Of a DNA stretch of 64,000 bases, positions 33,347 to 46,144 are shown piece after piece. Each line of letters starts with the position of its first letter. The stretch's first letter is position 1. Below the pieces are notes generated by a model, which was not told the DNA's origin, made no database searches, and saw nothing but the letters and a program-made list of their open reading frames with translations. The DNA is from Codonopsis lanceolata (Eukaryota; Streptophyta; Magnoliopsida; Asterales; Campanulaceae), in NCBI GenBank assembly GCA_013146195.2, contig CM028377.1, positions 33,919,632-33,983,631 of the forward strand. The letters are read 5' to 3'. A program made the translations under genes and the position numbers.

Positions 33347-34901
33347 AATGGTAAAACTAATATCTTTGTTAAAATTTTATTAATAAAATGTATTGACTTT
33401 TAAAATCAATTTCTGTAATCGGGCTTAATTCATGATATATGTAATATAGGTTAAAGGAACAAAGCGTAAAACATTTTTTTGGAATAAGGTGTAAACTTAC
33501 TATAAGATAAATTACAGACATTTAGGTAAGATAATCTTACAAGTATTTTATGCAAGACAAATTCATTTTACACGACTTATCACGCGTTGTTGGATTAAAT
33601 TGTGGGAGTGCCATGGTCCATCTTAGACTTGCTCATGATAAATTGAGAACCTTGGCCAGTTGACCTGATATAAACAATTAATGCACCAAGGGTATTGTAC
33701 ACAGTGCATAAATCTTTGTACATTCATATTTCGCAACTGATAAAAGAAGAAGAGGCTCTCAAATAAGTCGCAACGACTAGTAGATTTTTTTTCCATTATT
33801 GACTAAGCCTGAAGAAAAATTCAACTTGTCGGCGAAGCGGTTGTTAGCTTTCGAAATCCGGCAATCGGAATTCGAACCGATGTCGCACAAACTCGCCGTT
33901 CCGTTGCTCTCCTCAGGTACCAGCTCTCTTCTCTCTGTTTATTTGTTCTTTCTCTCTCTCTCTCTCTCGTCTCTTTAGTTGGTCTAGAAGCTGTATTTTC
34001 GGCTCGACTTTTCAGCCCAACAATTTTAGTTCGTCTATTCATGTAATTTGGCACCCAGTTTTAAATTCTCGGTAAAACTCATTATTTTTTTTTACCACGA
34101 TTAAATTGGGGCAACTGTTCTGCTAGTCTTTTTTTTTTTTTTGTGAGTGTGACACGAGAGTAATTGTTAGGTCGAAATAATCATCTCTCTAATTTAGTGA
34201 GTCCGAAAATAGAAATGAAGGTTGGCCTAATAGATAAACTTTTAGGAAAATAAAATATCATCGTTATGATTTTAAAAATAAATAAAGTAAGTCTTGAAAC
34301 ATGTGATTTGACATTAATCCATTATCTTTAAAGAATATATGATCAACATTTTGAAAGCAACTAATTGGGTTTATTATAATAAAAATATAGTAACGTGCTA
34401 ATATGATATCATAACAATTTTTTATTCTTCTGTTAATAGTAGACATCATTTGTAGTGTACTAGTGTGCTAGTGTTCCGTGACAGCAACACCGTTAGAAAA
34501 TCAATTAGCTTCATCATCATCCTCATTGACCAAACTAGGTCTCTCAACAGTCGACCCTCAAAAACTCTTGACTAAAAGCCTTTACCCTTTTTGGTCATTT
34601 CACATTACGTCCGTTTCAGTTATTGGTAGTTACATCCCAGGGATAGAATAGTGATAAATTCCGCCGCTCCCTTTCAGCTGCCTTTGATATACTAATATAA
34701 AACAAAGTTGCAGCATCTTCATATTAATAACTGGGCGGCAATCACAGGCTTTTACTTTGCTTTGATCCGTCCCCCCCTCTTTCCCAAACCCCTATTCTTT
34801 TTCTTCACCCGTATCAATCTCTCTCTCTGTAGTCTGTACATATACATACATATCGAAATATACATATAACATGTATATTGTGTGCTGATCATATATATTC
34901 A
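33347..34901. other. Intergenic region upstream of the GAT1-like gene
   Basis: A+T-rich with a (CT)n tract at 33953-33969. An ATG at 33880 opens 12 codons before a GTACC donor-like site, a possible orphan first exon with no partner. Candidate upstream element for the transporter: ATATAAAAC near 34695, about 200 bases before its ATG. A pyrimidine-rich leader follows it. Confidence 0.4.
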
Positions 34902-37900
34902 ATGGCAGTAGAGGCTCCACGCCCTGATCCATTACCTGCCAACGGCACCCAACAAGAAGATGATGCTGGTGCTGCTTTCGTGTTGGAATCAAAAGGTTGA
35001 TTTTTTTTTAATTTTTTTTTAAAACCTTTGTTCCACTTTCTAATTTACTCTTTTTTTTTTTTTTTTGTTTTGGTGATGTTTGTTAGAAATTTGCTGTGTT
35101 GAAAATTGATAATATTGTGTGACTGCAGGGGAATGGTGGCATGCCGGGTTTCATCTGACAACGGCGATAGTGGGGCCCACAATACTGACCCTTCCATATG
35201 TTTTCAGGGGGCTGGGATGGGGGTTGGGTTTTTTGTGCCTTACTGTGATGGGGGTTGTCACATTTTACTCTTACCATCTCATGTCTCTTGTGCTTGAGCA
35301 CTGCAAGAAGTCGGGTCGCCGCCACATCAGATTCCGGGAGCTCGCTGCTGATGTGTTAGGTAATCTTCCATAGCAACATATTTACTTGTGCGATTGGTAC
35401 ACTAGAATTGTGATTATTTTTCATGCTATATGGTTATGTGATCTATTGAGTTTTAACATAGATGCTTTGGTAATAAGTAATAACAGGGGGTGTAGATCAG
35501 ATGTCATGGTGTTGTACTGTTGTGAATATATAGGTAGATAATTTTTTATTTTGGTAAACATAAGTAAAAAATTGAAAAGCACTTGATCAGTGAATATAAT
35601 CAATGTTTCTATAATGAGTAAAGCTGACTTTTGCATTTCCTTGAAAGCCACCATCAGTTTGTGGGTGTCCGTGGTGTGGCTTTAAATTGGAAATTCAATC
35701 TCATAATGAGTGATGTTCCAACAGATTCTTTCAAACAAATAATAATTATTATGTTGATAATCAAGTGATTGCACCTAGAAATCCTTGCTTTAATTTTTGG
35801 ACACAAAATCTTAACTAGCAGTTGTATAGGTAAAAACTGTGATCTCATTATTTAATGACAGGACGTGCAAACTATACAACCAATCATCAATTGCCAAATG
35901 AGATTATGTACACTAAATTTTATTTTCATGCTATATGGTTATGTGATCTATTGAGTTTTAACATAGATGCTTTGGTAATAAGTAATAACAGGGGGTGTAG
36001 ATCAGATGTCATGGTGTAATATATAGGTAGATAATTTTTTATTTTGGTAAACATAGGTAAAAAATTGAAAAGCACTTGATCAGTGAATATAATCAATGTT
36101 TCTATAATGAGTAAAGCTGACTTTTGCATTTCCTTGAAAGCCACCATCAGTTTGTGGGTGTCCGTGGTGTGGCTTTAAATTGGAAATTCAATCTCATAAT
36201 GAGTGATGTTCCCACAGATTCTTTCAAACAAATAATAATTATTATGTTGATAATCAAGTGATTGCACCTAGAAATCCTTGCTTTAATTTTTGGACACAAA
36301 ATCTTAACTAGCAGTTGTATGGGTAAAAACTGTGATCTCATCATTTAATGACAGGACGTGCAAACTATACAACCAATCATCAATTGCCAAATGAGATTAT
36401 GTACACTAAATTTTCTTTCCATTTTGTGAATTTAGCACGACTTAACATCAAATATACCCAGAGGAAAAATTCATGTTGTCGTGGTTCATAGAGGGTGCAA
36501 CAAATTTTCATGGCTAGTGTACTATTTTTATTTTTTCCAATGGAGGTGCAACATGTTTAGATAAGACAGTACATATATGAAATTAGACATAAAAAAGAGA
36601 TGCAACTTTTTATGCTGTTCACTAATGGACCCCCATTATTTGGTGCATTGTGATTGGTTATACCACATAAATTCAGGGTCTCTAACCAAGCAAGTAATAT
36701 CCGTAAGACATCCTGTACATGATAGTTAGAAACCTCAAGTTGGCAAATGTCAATGTCCCCCACCAATGTGTCAACAAAAGCAAGCAAATGGCTTGAGTTC
36801 ACACCTTGAGTCAACCTTTTGAACTTATCCAAAAATGGCAATTGCTGGACCTTATCACATGATCAGTTGGCTTGAGTTCACACTTAGATGATGCAAATCA
36901 TGCAATGAAACTGAAAAGCTGTGAAAATGACAAAAGCTTTTGTACTTCATCTTGGTGGCTGATGCATTACCGCAACCTCTCTACGTCTTAAGTTGCCAAG
37001 TCATACAAACGTAACATAAAAAATAGAGGGCGCAGTGTTGCTGCAAAGAATGTGCAACTCCTGCAAAGAAGACAAGCTACATTCTTCTGTTCTTGATCTT
37101 GCATGTACGTTCAAATTGGACTGTTGATTGTATGTATCTCTCTTCGATGTTGCTTATTGAACTTCCTTTCGTTGAATTGACATCAGATGAATTGCCTAGA
37201 GCTCTTAACAAAACCAGACGAGTTTAGCTTTGGATTTTGAGCTTGGCTTACTGAACTTTTGGACGAACTTGTGCTGAACTCGAACTTGACTTGAGCTGAG
37301 CAACCTTGGCCCAAGGTTGGCTCATTGACATTAAGAGTCAAGCTGAATCCAACCCAATCTTGAGGATGTTACTGTCAATGTGGTGAAGTAGCATTAGACC
37401 CAATAAAATTCATTTAGGGTGGATAGTATTTTGCAATAAATGGCTTATTTCAGTCGGGCCAAGCTGGCACATCTATTTCGTCAAGCTTGAATTTACTTCA
37501 TGAGCTCGAGTGGAGCATTACTTGAGCTAGTAAGCTTTATTTATGGACAGAGCTGTCCCCTAGCCTTTAACAAAGAGATTAGATTATAGCTGTGAACTAC
37601 ATCTGATTCCAGACTAGCCTACGTAAAGTAGGAATGCACACATCAAATTTCGTCGATTGTAACATTTCTGAAGTTTGTGTTCTTTGTTTTCCTGTAGGGT
37701 CTGGTTGGATGTTTTATTTTGTAATTTTCATTCAAACCGCCATCAACACTGGTATCAGCATAGGAGCTATTTTGCTTGCAGGAGAATGCCTCCAGGTATT
37801 ACATACTCCAATTGCTTTATGTATTGATATGTAAATATAGTGTTGCATCAGTTCATAACTTATAACCAGTCCAAATCAAATTGGTGCATGCTCTGCTGCA

Positions 37901-40900
37901 TTTTGGAGGACTGATTTGAGCCATATACTCCCAACATTCCGCTCAGAGTCTGCTTTGCATTATAAGGATTAGAATTGGATTTATCTGTAAGTATCCTTAG
38001 TTTTAAGAGCTAACCTGATTTTCTCAATATAAATCTAATGTAATAAGGATTAATTTGGAAAATCATAAAATGCCTTAAATTAGAAAATAGGTTTGAGTGG
38101 AACAGAAGGAGTATCTGCTTGGAAAGTCATAGTTGGATGTGAATTAGTGGCCTCACTTCTCAAGATGACTTAATTTGTGCTTTACTCTGTAAAATTGGAC
38201 AGTGCTCAATTGTCAACTCAGTCAGTCTTGTCCTATTACTTGGGGCCGGTCGGCTATATGAAACATTTTTTGTCCAAAGCCAAAAATGAGCACTAACTTT
38301 GTCCCAAAATGAGTGTCCCTTTTAGTTCATGATCATGAAAAAAAATACACTCATTTTGGAACAAAGGGAGTATTTATAAAAACATGCACACACTCACACA
38401 AAAAGAGGGGATGCCAAGATTAGCATCATAATCATAATTTGAATGCTATATCATGCAAATTTTTTTTTTTTTTTTTGATAAGAATGGATCAATCATAAAA
38501 GGATGCAAAGAATGGTGTCACAATTTAAGCCTGAGTGCCCGACCTGCAATGCATGTCCATCTGCTTGCCCAAAGAGCACTTAGGAACAGCAGGCCCGCCG
38601 TAAGTCCATCATATCATTTGGTTCCCAATGGTATTTGCTGGTTTCATACAAGCACACACTTGGGGATTCAAAATTGGCATACTCGTTGAAAGATAGGTTT
38701 CATTGTTTGTTATCCATTATTTCCAGTTCCCAAAGTTGAGCATGGTTGGTCCATGACCAAATACTGATTATAGGTTTTCCCTCTATGCAAACAACTTGAG
38801 AAGGGACTTTTCAGATTAAAAAAATGACAGCAGAGGTTATTACTCTTATACGAACAATTGTTGGCAGTATAATTTAGATATCCTTGCATGTATTTATTTA
38901 TTGTACAGTATGTAAGAAGTTTATTCATTTGTATGTTGTTACGGATGAAAATTCTTCTACTCACCCTCCTTTTTACTTTTTTGGCTTTCAAGATAATGTA
39001 CTCGAGCCTTTCTCCCAATGGGTCCATGAAGTTGTACGAGTTCATAGCAATTGTGACAGCGATCATGATAGTTCTCTCTCAGATGCCTACCTTCCATTCC
39101 CTCAGACATATCAACCTGGGTTCGCTTGTGCTCAGCTTTGGCTACACATTCCTTGTGGTCGGTGCTTGTCTTTATGCAGGTAATTATTTATCTTTTATAT
39201 TATAAGAAAGGTTTGATTGTACCTATTGTGTATTTATCTTTTTATATTGTAAGAAAGGTTATGCACGTGGGTGTCACTTGGATAATATACTACAGGGAAT
39301 TATCTAATTTTGTGAAAATTCCGTTTTTCTAGAAATTTGATTACTTTTTATGTGTCTTATAGGGACCCGGAAGAATGCGCCGGCTAGAGATTATTCCTTG
39401 GAAGGTTCGCCATTATCAAGGGTTTTCAGTGCCTTCACTTCCATTTCCATAATAGCAGCTATTTTTGGGAATGGAATACTCCCTGAGATACAAGTAACTT
39501 TCTTGATTGAATCGAATTCTATTGCTAGTATTTTTCGAAAGCAACCAAGGGACCATTGCCTGTGGAACTGAAAAGGTCGACTGACTAAGAAAATTCCTTC
39601 AATTAAAGTGGATAAAGTTGGAGAAGTCAAGTAGGACGGTAAAAAAGCTCACTGGCTCCAGTTCAGCCTGAGCTTGACTCAGGCTCACGAAGTAAATGAG
39701 CCAAGCTTGAACACAATTTCAAGCTCAATGAAATAAATGAACCAGCTTAGCCTATAAGTTTGATCAGTGCATAATAAACCAATACAATATGTTTTTTTAT
39801 GAACTCTAATACCATTCCTCACTATGGCCCATCTCAGCTCAACTCCTGGCCAGGCCTAAATGAGCATTGTTTGAGCCTACATTGCTCAGCTCAAGTCAGG
39901 TTCGTATAAAAATCTAGTGACTGAGCTCATATATGGCCATGTCAAACATGACTTAAAAAGATCTTTTATAGCCACTTTTACTTGGAAATGTCATCAATAC
40001 CCTTTCTCTACCATTTGCGTTCATGGCGCCGGCAACACTGCATTCATGGTGTAGGGCTCGGATGATGGGAGGAAGAGGGAGCAGAGGGAAAGAGCTACTA
40101 AGATGGGGATCTTGGCTGGAGATGGAGGTTGGGGCGTGGATGGAGGTGATCAGATATGGGAGATGTCGAATCTGGAGGGAGGCGAAGATGGTAGATTGCA
40201 GATCACTGGTTCTGGATGGAGGCAACCGGAGAAGATGAAGATGGAGGTTGCAGGTGGGGGAAGAAGATGAAGATGAAATAGAGAGCGGTGATGGGCAAAG
40301 TAGATGATGAAAACACCATTGTTGCTGGAGACGAAGAAGACGAAGATGAACACCATTGTCACCGGAGACGAAGAAGACGAAGATGAACACCATTGTCGCT
40401 GGAGATGAAGAAGACAAAGATGAAACACTTGTGGTCGGCCAGACGACCACAGTGGTTGACTAGTCGACCACAGGGGTTGTCTAGCTGACCACAAGGGCAT
40501 TTTTGTCTGTTCCATTTTTTGTTATCTCTTAAGTGATCAAAGGCCATATATGTTTATTAGCCGGGTCAAATGGCCATGTTTGATAAATACCGCCGGAAGG
40601 ACGAAGAAGACGAAGATGAAAACCATTGCCGCCGGAGATGAAGAAGACGATGTGGTTGTCTAGCCGACCACAAGGGCATTTTTGTCTGTTCTATTTTTTG
40701 TTATCTCTTAAGTGGTCAAAGGCCATATATGTTTATTAGCCGGGTCAAATGATCATGTCTGATAAATACCACGACTGAGCTTGATTTCTCAAAGCTTGAC
40801 CCAGTTTGACCCGTTTACAGCGCCTACCTCAATATGAAAATTGCTTGAAGTGTCCATGTCAAAATTGTGTTTCCTAATGAATTATCAAAATTGTTTTTCA

Positions 40901-41999
40901 TGGCCTCACAGTTTTCTTCCATGTTGAATGATACAGGCTACTTTGGCTCCACCAGTCACGGGGAAGATGTTCAAGGGCCTTGTGATGTGTTACTCTGTAA
41001 TTTCCATTACTTTCTACTCCGCGGCAGTGTCTGGATACTGGGTGTTCGGTAACACATCTAATTCAAACATTCTCAAGAGCCTCATGCCAGACGAGGGACC
41101 TTCCTTGGCTCCTACATGGGTTTTAGGCCTTGCTGTTGTTTTTGTTCTCCTTCAACTCTTTGCCATTGGCCTGGTGAGCTCTTTTGTTCCCCTCAAAAAA
41201 ATCTGATTTTAAATGGAAGTCATTCGTGGACATCATTTTTTGTGTCAAAATTTCATTGTCTTATGATTGGTTTCTACTATTCCATTTTAAGATTCCATTT
41301 TCAAAATTTATATCTACAATCTCCATAAACCTTTCAATATATATACCCTCCTCCACATATGGTATAAACATCTTGGCTCATTTTCTAGAAATTACCAAAC
41401 ATTGTAAAAATTACAGAAGAATTTCCAGAATTTATTGTTCGTAAAGAAAATGGAGCCTAGTTTAATTTATTTAAGGTCGTACAGGGATTAGGAAACTTGA
41501 AATGCTTACATGTACTACTAAATAGCCTTTTCATACTTTCTGAACGAAGTAATTTGAACCAAACTTTAAACTTTCTTAATTACCTAGTTGAGTCAAATTA
41601 ACCATGCAGGTTTACTCGCAAGTTGCTTACGAGATCATGGAAAAGAAATCAGCAGATGTCAAACACGGGATGTTCTCCAAAAGAAACCTAATACCAAGAA
41701 TAATTCTCCGAACACTTTACGTGTTATTCTGTGGGTTTTTCGCAGCAATGCTACCGTTCTTTGGAGACATTAACGGTGTAATTGGAGCTATCGGTTTCAT
41801 CCCGCTTGATTTCATCCTCCCAATGCTTCTCTACAACATGACTTATAAACCCTCGAAATCATCCTATACGTATTGGATCAACATCAGCATCATGATAGTT
41901 TTCACAGGCGTGGGGCTCTTGGGCACGTTCTCTTCTTTGAGGAAGTTGGTTCTGGATGCCAGTAAGTTCAAGCTCTTTAGTAGTGATATAGTGGATTGA
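34902..41999 (+). CDS. GABA transporter 1-like amino-acid permease (AAAP family)
   Basis: Seven exons with GT-AG sites and matching phases: 34902-34995, 35129-35359, 37698-37795, 38993-39179, 39363-39493, 40937-41173, 41610-41999. They give 455 residues with no internal stop, the usual length for plant GAT1. It is an H+-coupled plasma-membrane importer of GABA and related compounds by family. Landmarks are a hydrophilic N-terminus (GAAFVLESKG), GEWWHAGFHLTTAIVGPTIL and LPYVFRGLGWGLGFL (helices 1-2), TFYSYHLMSLVLEHCKKSG, a TGISIGAILLAGECLQ helix, MPTFHSLRHINLGSLVLSFG, then the IFGNGILPEIQ and ATLAPPVTGKMFKGL pair and LPFFGDINGVIGAIGFIPLD near the end. About ten membrane segments are expected. 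The start is the first ATG in frame with the conserved region. Long introns 2 and 5 hold repeats. It looks functional; substrate choice is inferred from the family. Confidence 0.93.
35420..36414. repeat. Tandem duplication of about 490-505 bp in transporter intron 2
   Basis: Copy 1 (35420-35924) and copy 2 (35925-36414) both run from TTTCATGCTATATGGTTATG to GAGATTATGTACACTAAATT. They differ by one small deletion and a handful of substitutions, so the duplication is recent. Confidence 0.9.
38290..38371. mobile_element. Stowaway-like MITE in transporter intron 3
   Basis: CTTTGTCCCAAAATGAGTGT at the left mirrors ACACTCATTTTGGAACAAAG at the right, which continues GGGAGTA, a Stowaway terminus. 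It is about 80 bp with a very short loop. Confidence 0.6.
39640..40830. mobile_element. Older repeat in transporter intron 5, interrupted by a MULE-like insertion
   Basis: The flanks around the insertion join as one element rich in GAGCTTGA / CAAGCTT words. Its ends, TAGGACGGTAAAAAAGC and (reverse complement) TAGGCGCTGTAAACGGG, are imperfect inverted repeats. It resembles a common plant hAT-type repeat. Related but more decayed words occur in intron 2 near 37190-37560. Confidence 0.4.
39928..40772. mobile_element. MULE-like insertion with 9-bp duplication
   Basis: The perfect 9-bp copies GACTGAGCT at 39919-39927 and 40773-40781 bound an 845-bp insert. A 9-bp duplication is the signature of Mutator-like elements. 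The ends share only short inverted words (CATATATGGCC), so it may be a non-TIR type. The interior has repeated GACGAAGAAGACGAAGATGA segments and a duplicated TAGCCGACCACAAGGGCATT block. The antisense ORFs across it are low-complexity. Confidence 0.6.
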
Positions 42000-43275
42000 T
42001 CTCGAGATTATGCCACGGAGGGATTTTGTACTATATGGTTATAGATGATCTTACGTCAAAATGTGCGGGATTATTCAAAGCAGATTGAAAAAATCCAAGA
42101 ACAGAACTACAGAAGCCATATATATAATAGAGCATAAAGAATGTGCATATGGTAGTGTCAAGTAAGGTGCAACCATAATGTATTGCCAACGGTTTTAGAA
42201 TATGGAGAATATACAACCCAAAAATTGTTTAATGATTGTTTTGAGCTGTTATATATCCTGACCTGAAAAATGAAATCTTATCTCCTTCATTTTTATAAGT
42301 AGACTATATTAAATTTATTGATACTTATTTTTTTTTTTTGTGCGGGTAAAAAAGACATTTCAAGAAAATGCCTATAATTGAAAAAAGACATTTACCCCAT
42401 CAATACAAGAAATATATCTTTTAAGTTTTGCTCCCACTCCCACCGACACAGATCTTGATGTGTGAAAACCAGATCTGGTCGTGAGAGAGAGGGAGAGAGA
42501 TAGGAGATTTCCCTTAAATTTGTAGCAGGCACCATCCAAAGCTCGATCTCGCCATCTACAGTGCCGAAGAGGTTAAACTCAGATTTCTCATTTCATATAG
42601 AAGTATGACTATGTTCTTGATAATCAAAAATGAGAACGTAGATTAATTGAAGCTTCAAGATAGGGCTGATTCTCCTGGGCCCAAGACGCAGTGTTATGAC
42701 GATGATCATTTTGATCTTTCTCATAGATAAGATAAGATTATGTTGGGCCCTTTCATTATTCTTATATACTAGTCATATAAGCTTAAGTAGGAAGTTTGTT
42801 TGATCTAATATTTTTGTGGGTTTTTAATCTTTAATTTAGTGAAGTAATTGTCGATTTGTAATTCATGACTCAGTGATTAGGTTGAGTTAGGTACCCAGTT
42901 GTATGAAAATGAGTTGACTCAATAGGGTTTGAGTTGTAGGTCTTAAAAATAATGAAAAGACTAAATACCCGTGTAAGTGAGATGCATATGTTAATTTTTT
43001 GTTAGTTTTCTAATGCCCGAGCTATGGGGCAAACTGGGAAAAATGACAACATCGGATACAGAAATGACACAAAACGTAAGTCGGGAAGCAAAGTGGGATT
43101 ATGTGGATAGTAGGGGGAAAAATAGTAATTTGGCCTAAACTTGTCAAATGTAAATTCTTTAAGTAGAGTAATGAAAGTATTTATTTATTTATGACACCCT
43201 CTCCTTATAATAATTTAAATCATTTTGACAAAGTGTTGGATATCATTATGGATGGAAGGATAATACCTCTATGAT
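42000..43275. other. Intergenic, 3' flank of the transporter gene
   Basis: A+T-rich with a GA-rich tract at 42482-42503. No gene or element boundary that I can support. Confidence 0.4.
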
Positions 43276-43430
43276 CTAATCCTTAGTTAAAAGATCAATA
43301 GTAGCTAGGATTCATGGGATCTGTCAATACAGTTCGTGATGTAGCTTGTTACTGTAGCTACATCCGGAAGTACGTTGACCAGAAGTTCAAAAACAGCGGA
43401 AAACTTTTAATTTAAAGGAAAAATAAATAC
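43276..43430 (-). mobile_element. Left part of an older inverted SIRE-family LTR
   Basis: Read on the minus strand, this segment aligns with the 3' end of the Copia LTRs: TTTTCCGCTGTTTTTGAACT against CTTCCGCTGTTTTGTTTATC, then GGATGTAGCTACAG, then CATGAATCCTAGCT. It continues on the far side of the Copia element at 54239, so one LTR was split by the insertion. Confidence 0.7.
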
Positions 43431-43435
43431 AGATG
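43431..43435. repeat. Target duplication of the Copia element, left copy
   Basis: AGATG, repeated exactly at 54234-54238. Confidence 0.9.
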
Positions 43436-44315
43436 TGTAAGGGTAAAATAGGTCATGTATATTTTTACTTTTTTCCCCTTTCATGGTTAAAATTCATTTT
43501 TGACAAGTTTCGGTTATTTAGGAATTTACATCTTCAATTAGATTTTGTGGTTTCATTTTTGGAACCAAAATCTTTAATTAGATTGTGGTGCATTATATTT
43601 GGAAACAAAATTTTTTTATGAATCCTTTGTCAACCGGGTTTCTAGTAACCTTCATCTTATGGTAATAAAATCTATGGTTTTGGTAAGTAGTTTGTATTTC
43701 CTTTTCTCTAATCCTAGTCCTTGTAGAAGCCGGATTGTCTTGTGTGTGTAGGTTATCTCATCGCTATTTATAGAGGAGCTGGGACATGGCAAAAGGTGCA
43801 GAGTTTGAGAGAGGAAAATCAGAACCATAAGCTGTGAGCAGAGTCTTTAAAGTCCATAAGCAGTTCATCCTTCCAGTCGAGCAGCAGTTGATTGTAGCTT
43901 CTGATGTTATAACATCGGCAGCTACATTGAATTCTGGAATTCTGTTTTTATCTTCCTGTTCAGTTTTAGGAAGTTGTTTTGTTTCTTCCCACGTTTGGTT
44001 TACCTTGTTTTCTGTGGGGTTTTTGCTCTCCAAGACGTGTTGTCTTGTGAGAGTGTTTTTGTTAGTGATTTCACAATAGTTTTTATAAAACGCTTAATCT
44101 TTTTAGTGAAATCTTTGTGGCCTTGAGGCTAGGTCTACAAGCATAGTCTTGTAGATTGTTTTGGTAATCTTTTGTATTCTGTCTATTATCTATTTATTAG
44201 TCTTCCGCTGTTTTGTTTATCTTCGACCATTGTGACTTCCATTGTAGCTACATCGGCAGCTACATTGGAAATTGCTTTGCTTTCTCTTGAGAATCCTAGC
44301 TGTTGTGTTCTTTCA
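43436..44315 (+). repeat. 5' LTR of the Copia element
   Basis: TGTAAGGGTAAAATAGG to GTTCTTTCA. A TATA-type CTATTTATAGAGG lies at about 43763-43775. It contains the 12-base GNAGCTACATYG repeats at about 43907-43930 and 44245-44270. Confidence 0.93.
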
Positions 44316-44317
44316 GT

Positions 44318-44330
44318 TGGTATCAGAGCC
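44318..44330 (+). promoter_or_regulatory. Primer binding site (tRNA-Met)
   Basis: TGGTATCAGAGCC, two bases after the LTR end. This is the initiator tRNA-Met-complementary PBS typical of Copia elements. Confidence 0.92.
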
Positions 44331-44357
44331 TTCTCTTGATATCACTAAGAATTGATT

Positions 44358-46122
44358 ATGGTCATAGCCGTGATGTATTCTCAATATGAGAATGTCGTTT
44401 GTCCTCCTACCTTGACTAATGCAAACTATTCGATTTGGAAAGTCAAGATGCGCATCTTCATCAAATCAATTGATGAAAGAGTGTGGCTTGCTGTTTTAAA
44501 TGGATGGAGTCCTCCTAAAACTACTGATTCTGATGGTGATGTCAAGATCACCAAAGAATCTGAATGGTCTAATGAAGATAGGAATACTGCGCCTTTCAAT
44601 TCAAAAGCTTTGTCTGCTATATATAAAACTTTAGATGCTAACACCTTTAGGGTGATTGCCAACTATGAATCTGCTAAAGATGTTTGGGAGGCCCTTCAGA
44701 CCTTGTGTGAAGGACCTGCCAGTGTTCGCGCCTCTAAATTAAGATTGCTCACCACACAGTTTGAAAATACCAGAATGAATGAGTCCGAAGATATTATGTC
44801 ATATTATGGTAGACTTCTTGACATGTCCAACTCTGCTCTTGCTTTAGGAGATCCCATCACAAATGAACGTCTTGTTAGCAAGATGATGAGAACTTTGTCT
44901 GAAAGGTTTAATGTCAAAATATGTGCTATAGAGGAAGCACATGATATTGACAAGATGAGTTTTGAACGATTGGCTGGTATCCTTCAAAACTTTGAATTGA
45001 ACCTGAATGATCAAATCAAACAAAAAGGCAAAGGGGCATCATCTTCTACACCTATTGTGAAAAATATTGTTATGCCTGCTCCTATTGATATCTTTTCTGA
45101 CTTGCTTGATATTCAAAAAGATATTGATGAGTTTGATTTTGGAGAAGAATCTATAGCTCTTTTGACCACTAAATTTAGAAATTTTTTGAAAACTAAGAGT
45201 CAAAATAGAACTCCATCATCAAGCTCCAAAAACAATTTCAAACCTGATTCTGACAAATTTGTTCCCAAGGAAAATTCTTTTCAAACTCCAGAAAAACCTT
45301 TCACAAACCCTTTTGCTTCAAAGTCTTCTTACAATGGAAAGAATATTGATTCAATTCAATGTAGAGAGTGTCAAGGGTATGGTCATTATGCTAACCAATG
45401 TGCAAATACTCTAAGGAAAAAAAGGTTTGAATTTTTCAGCAACCTTAAGTGATAGTGATGGAGAAGATCCAGGTGATCTTATCACTCTCACTGTTGTTTA
45501 TAATTTTGAAACTGACAGTGCAGGTTCTCTGTACAATGTGACTTCCAATGTAGCGACATTCGAAGTCACATCAGAAGAGGCAGCGGATAGAAACAGGGAG
45601 GATTTCTACTGCTTTAATTCCTCAGTCCCAGAAGATGGTGGAGATTCAGAGTTTGATCTGTTGGAAGGTTACCAAGAATTATACAAGGATTGGGAGAAGC
45701 GAGCTCACCAAGTTACATTGCTTGGTAAGGCAAACGAGCTGCTGAAGAAGGCCAATGAAGATCAGAAAGATTGCATTATAAGGCTGGAAAGCTTGCTGAG
45801 TAAAAAGGATGTTGAGACCGAAGGGTTAAAAGAGCAGCTCATTCAAGCAAATGAAACCATGGCTAAATGGAATTCAAGTCAACAAAAAATGGATGAGATG
45901 CTCAATTCAAGAAACTCATCCAAGTCAGGTATTGGTTTTGTACCAAAAATATTTGTGAGAGAAGGTGAAGGTACATCTGAACCTAAACAGCCTTCACAGA
46001 ATTTTCAGAACCCAGATTTCTTTGAAAAGCCAAAATCAAGAAAGAAAAACTTTGTGTGTCATTTTTGCCATAAGCCTGGTCATATACAACCATTCTGTTT
46101 TCTGAACAAAGGCTATATATGA
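44358..46122 (+). CDS. Copia gag, frameshifted
   Basis: The first frame runs from ATG 44358 to 45452: NYSIWKVKMRIFIKSIDERV (DUF4219-like start), the UBN2-type gag core (KDVWEALQTLCEG, LTTQFENTRMNESEDIMSYY), and the zinc knuckle CRECQGYGHYANQC. A one-base shift in the A-rich run near 45412-45428 moves to the frame of 45427-46122. That frame carries a coiled-coil stretch and a second CCHC knuckle, CHFCHKPGHIQPFC. The homopolymer site could also be a slippery sequence, but a simple indel is the simpler reading. Confidence 0.88.
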
Positions 46123-46144
46123 GGAAGAAGTAAGGCAGGCTTTC

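Noticed and set aside
33880..33917. Short first exon ending in a GTACC donor
   Set aside because: Only a dozen codons and no partner exon; the next gene has its own start at 34902.
35421..36344. Paired minus-strand ORFs in transporter intron 2
   Set aside because: They appear twice only because of the tandem duplication; both are within an intron and lack recognisable domains.
39953..40547. Ser-rich minus-strand ORFs (165, 121 and 62 residues)
   Set aside because: They overlap in different frames over GAAGAC-type repeats of the MULE-like insert; the coding bias comes from the repeats.
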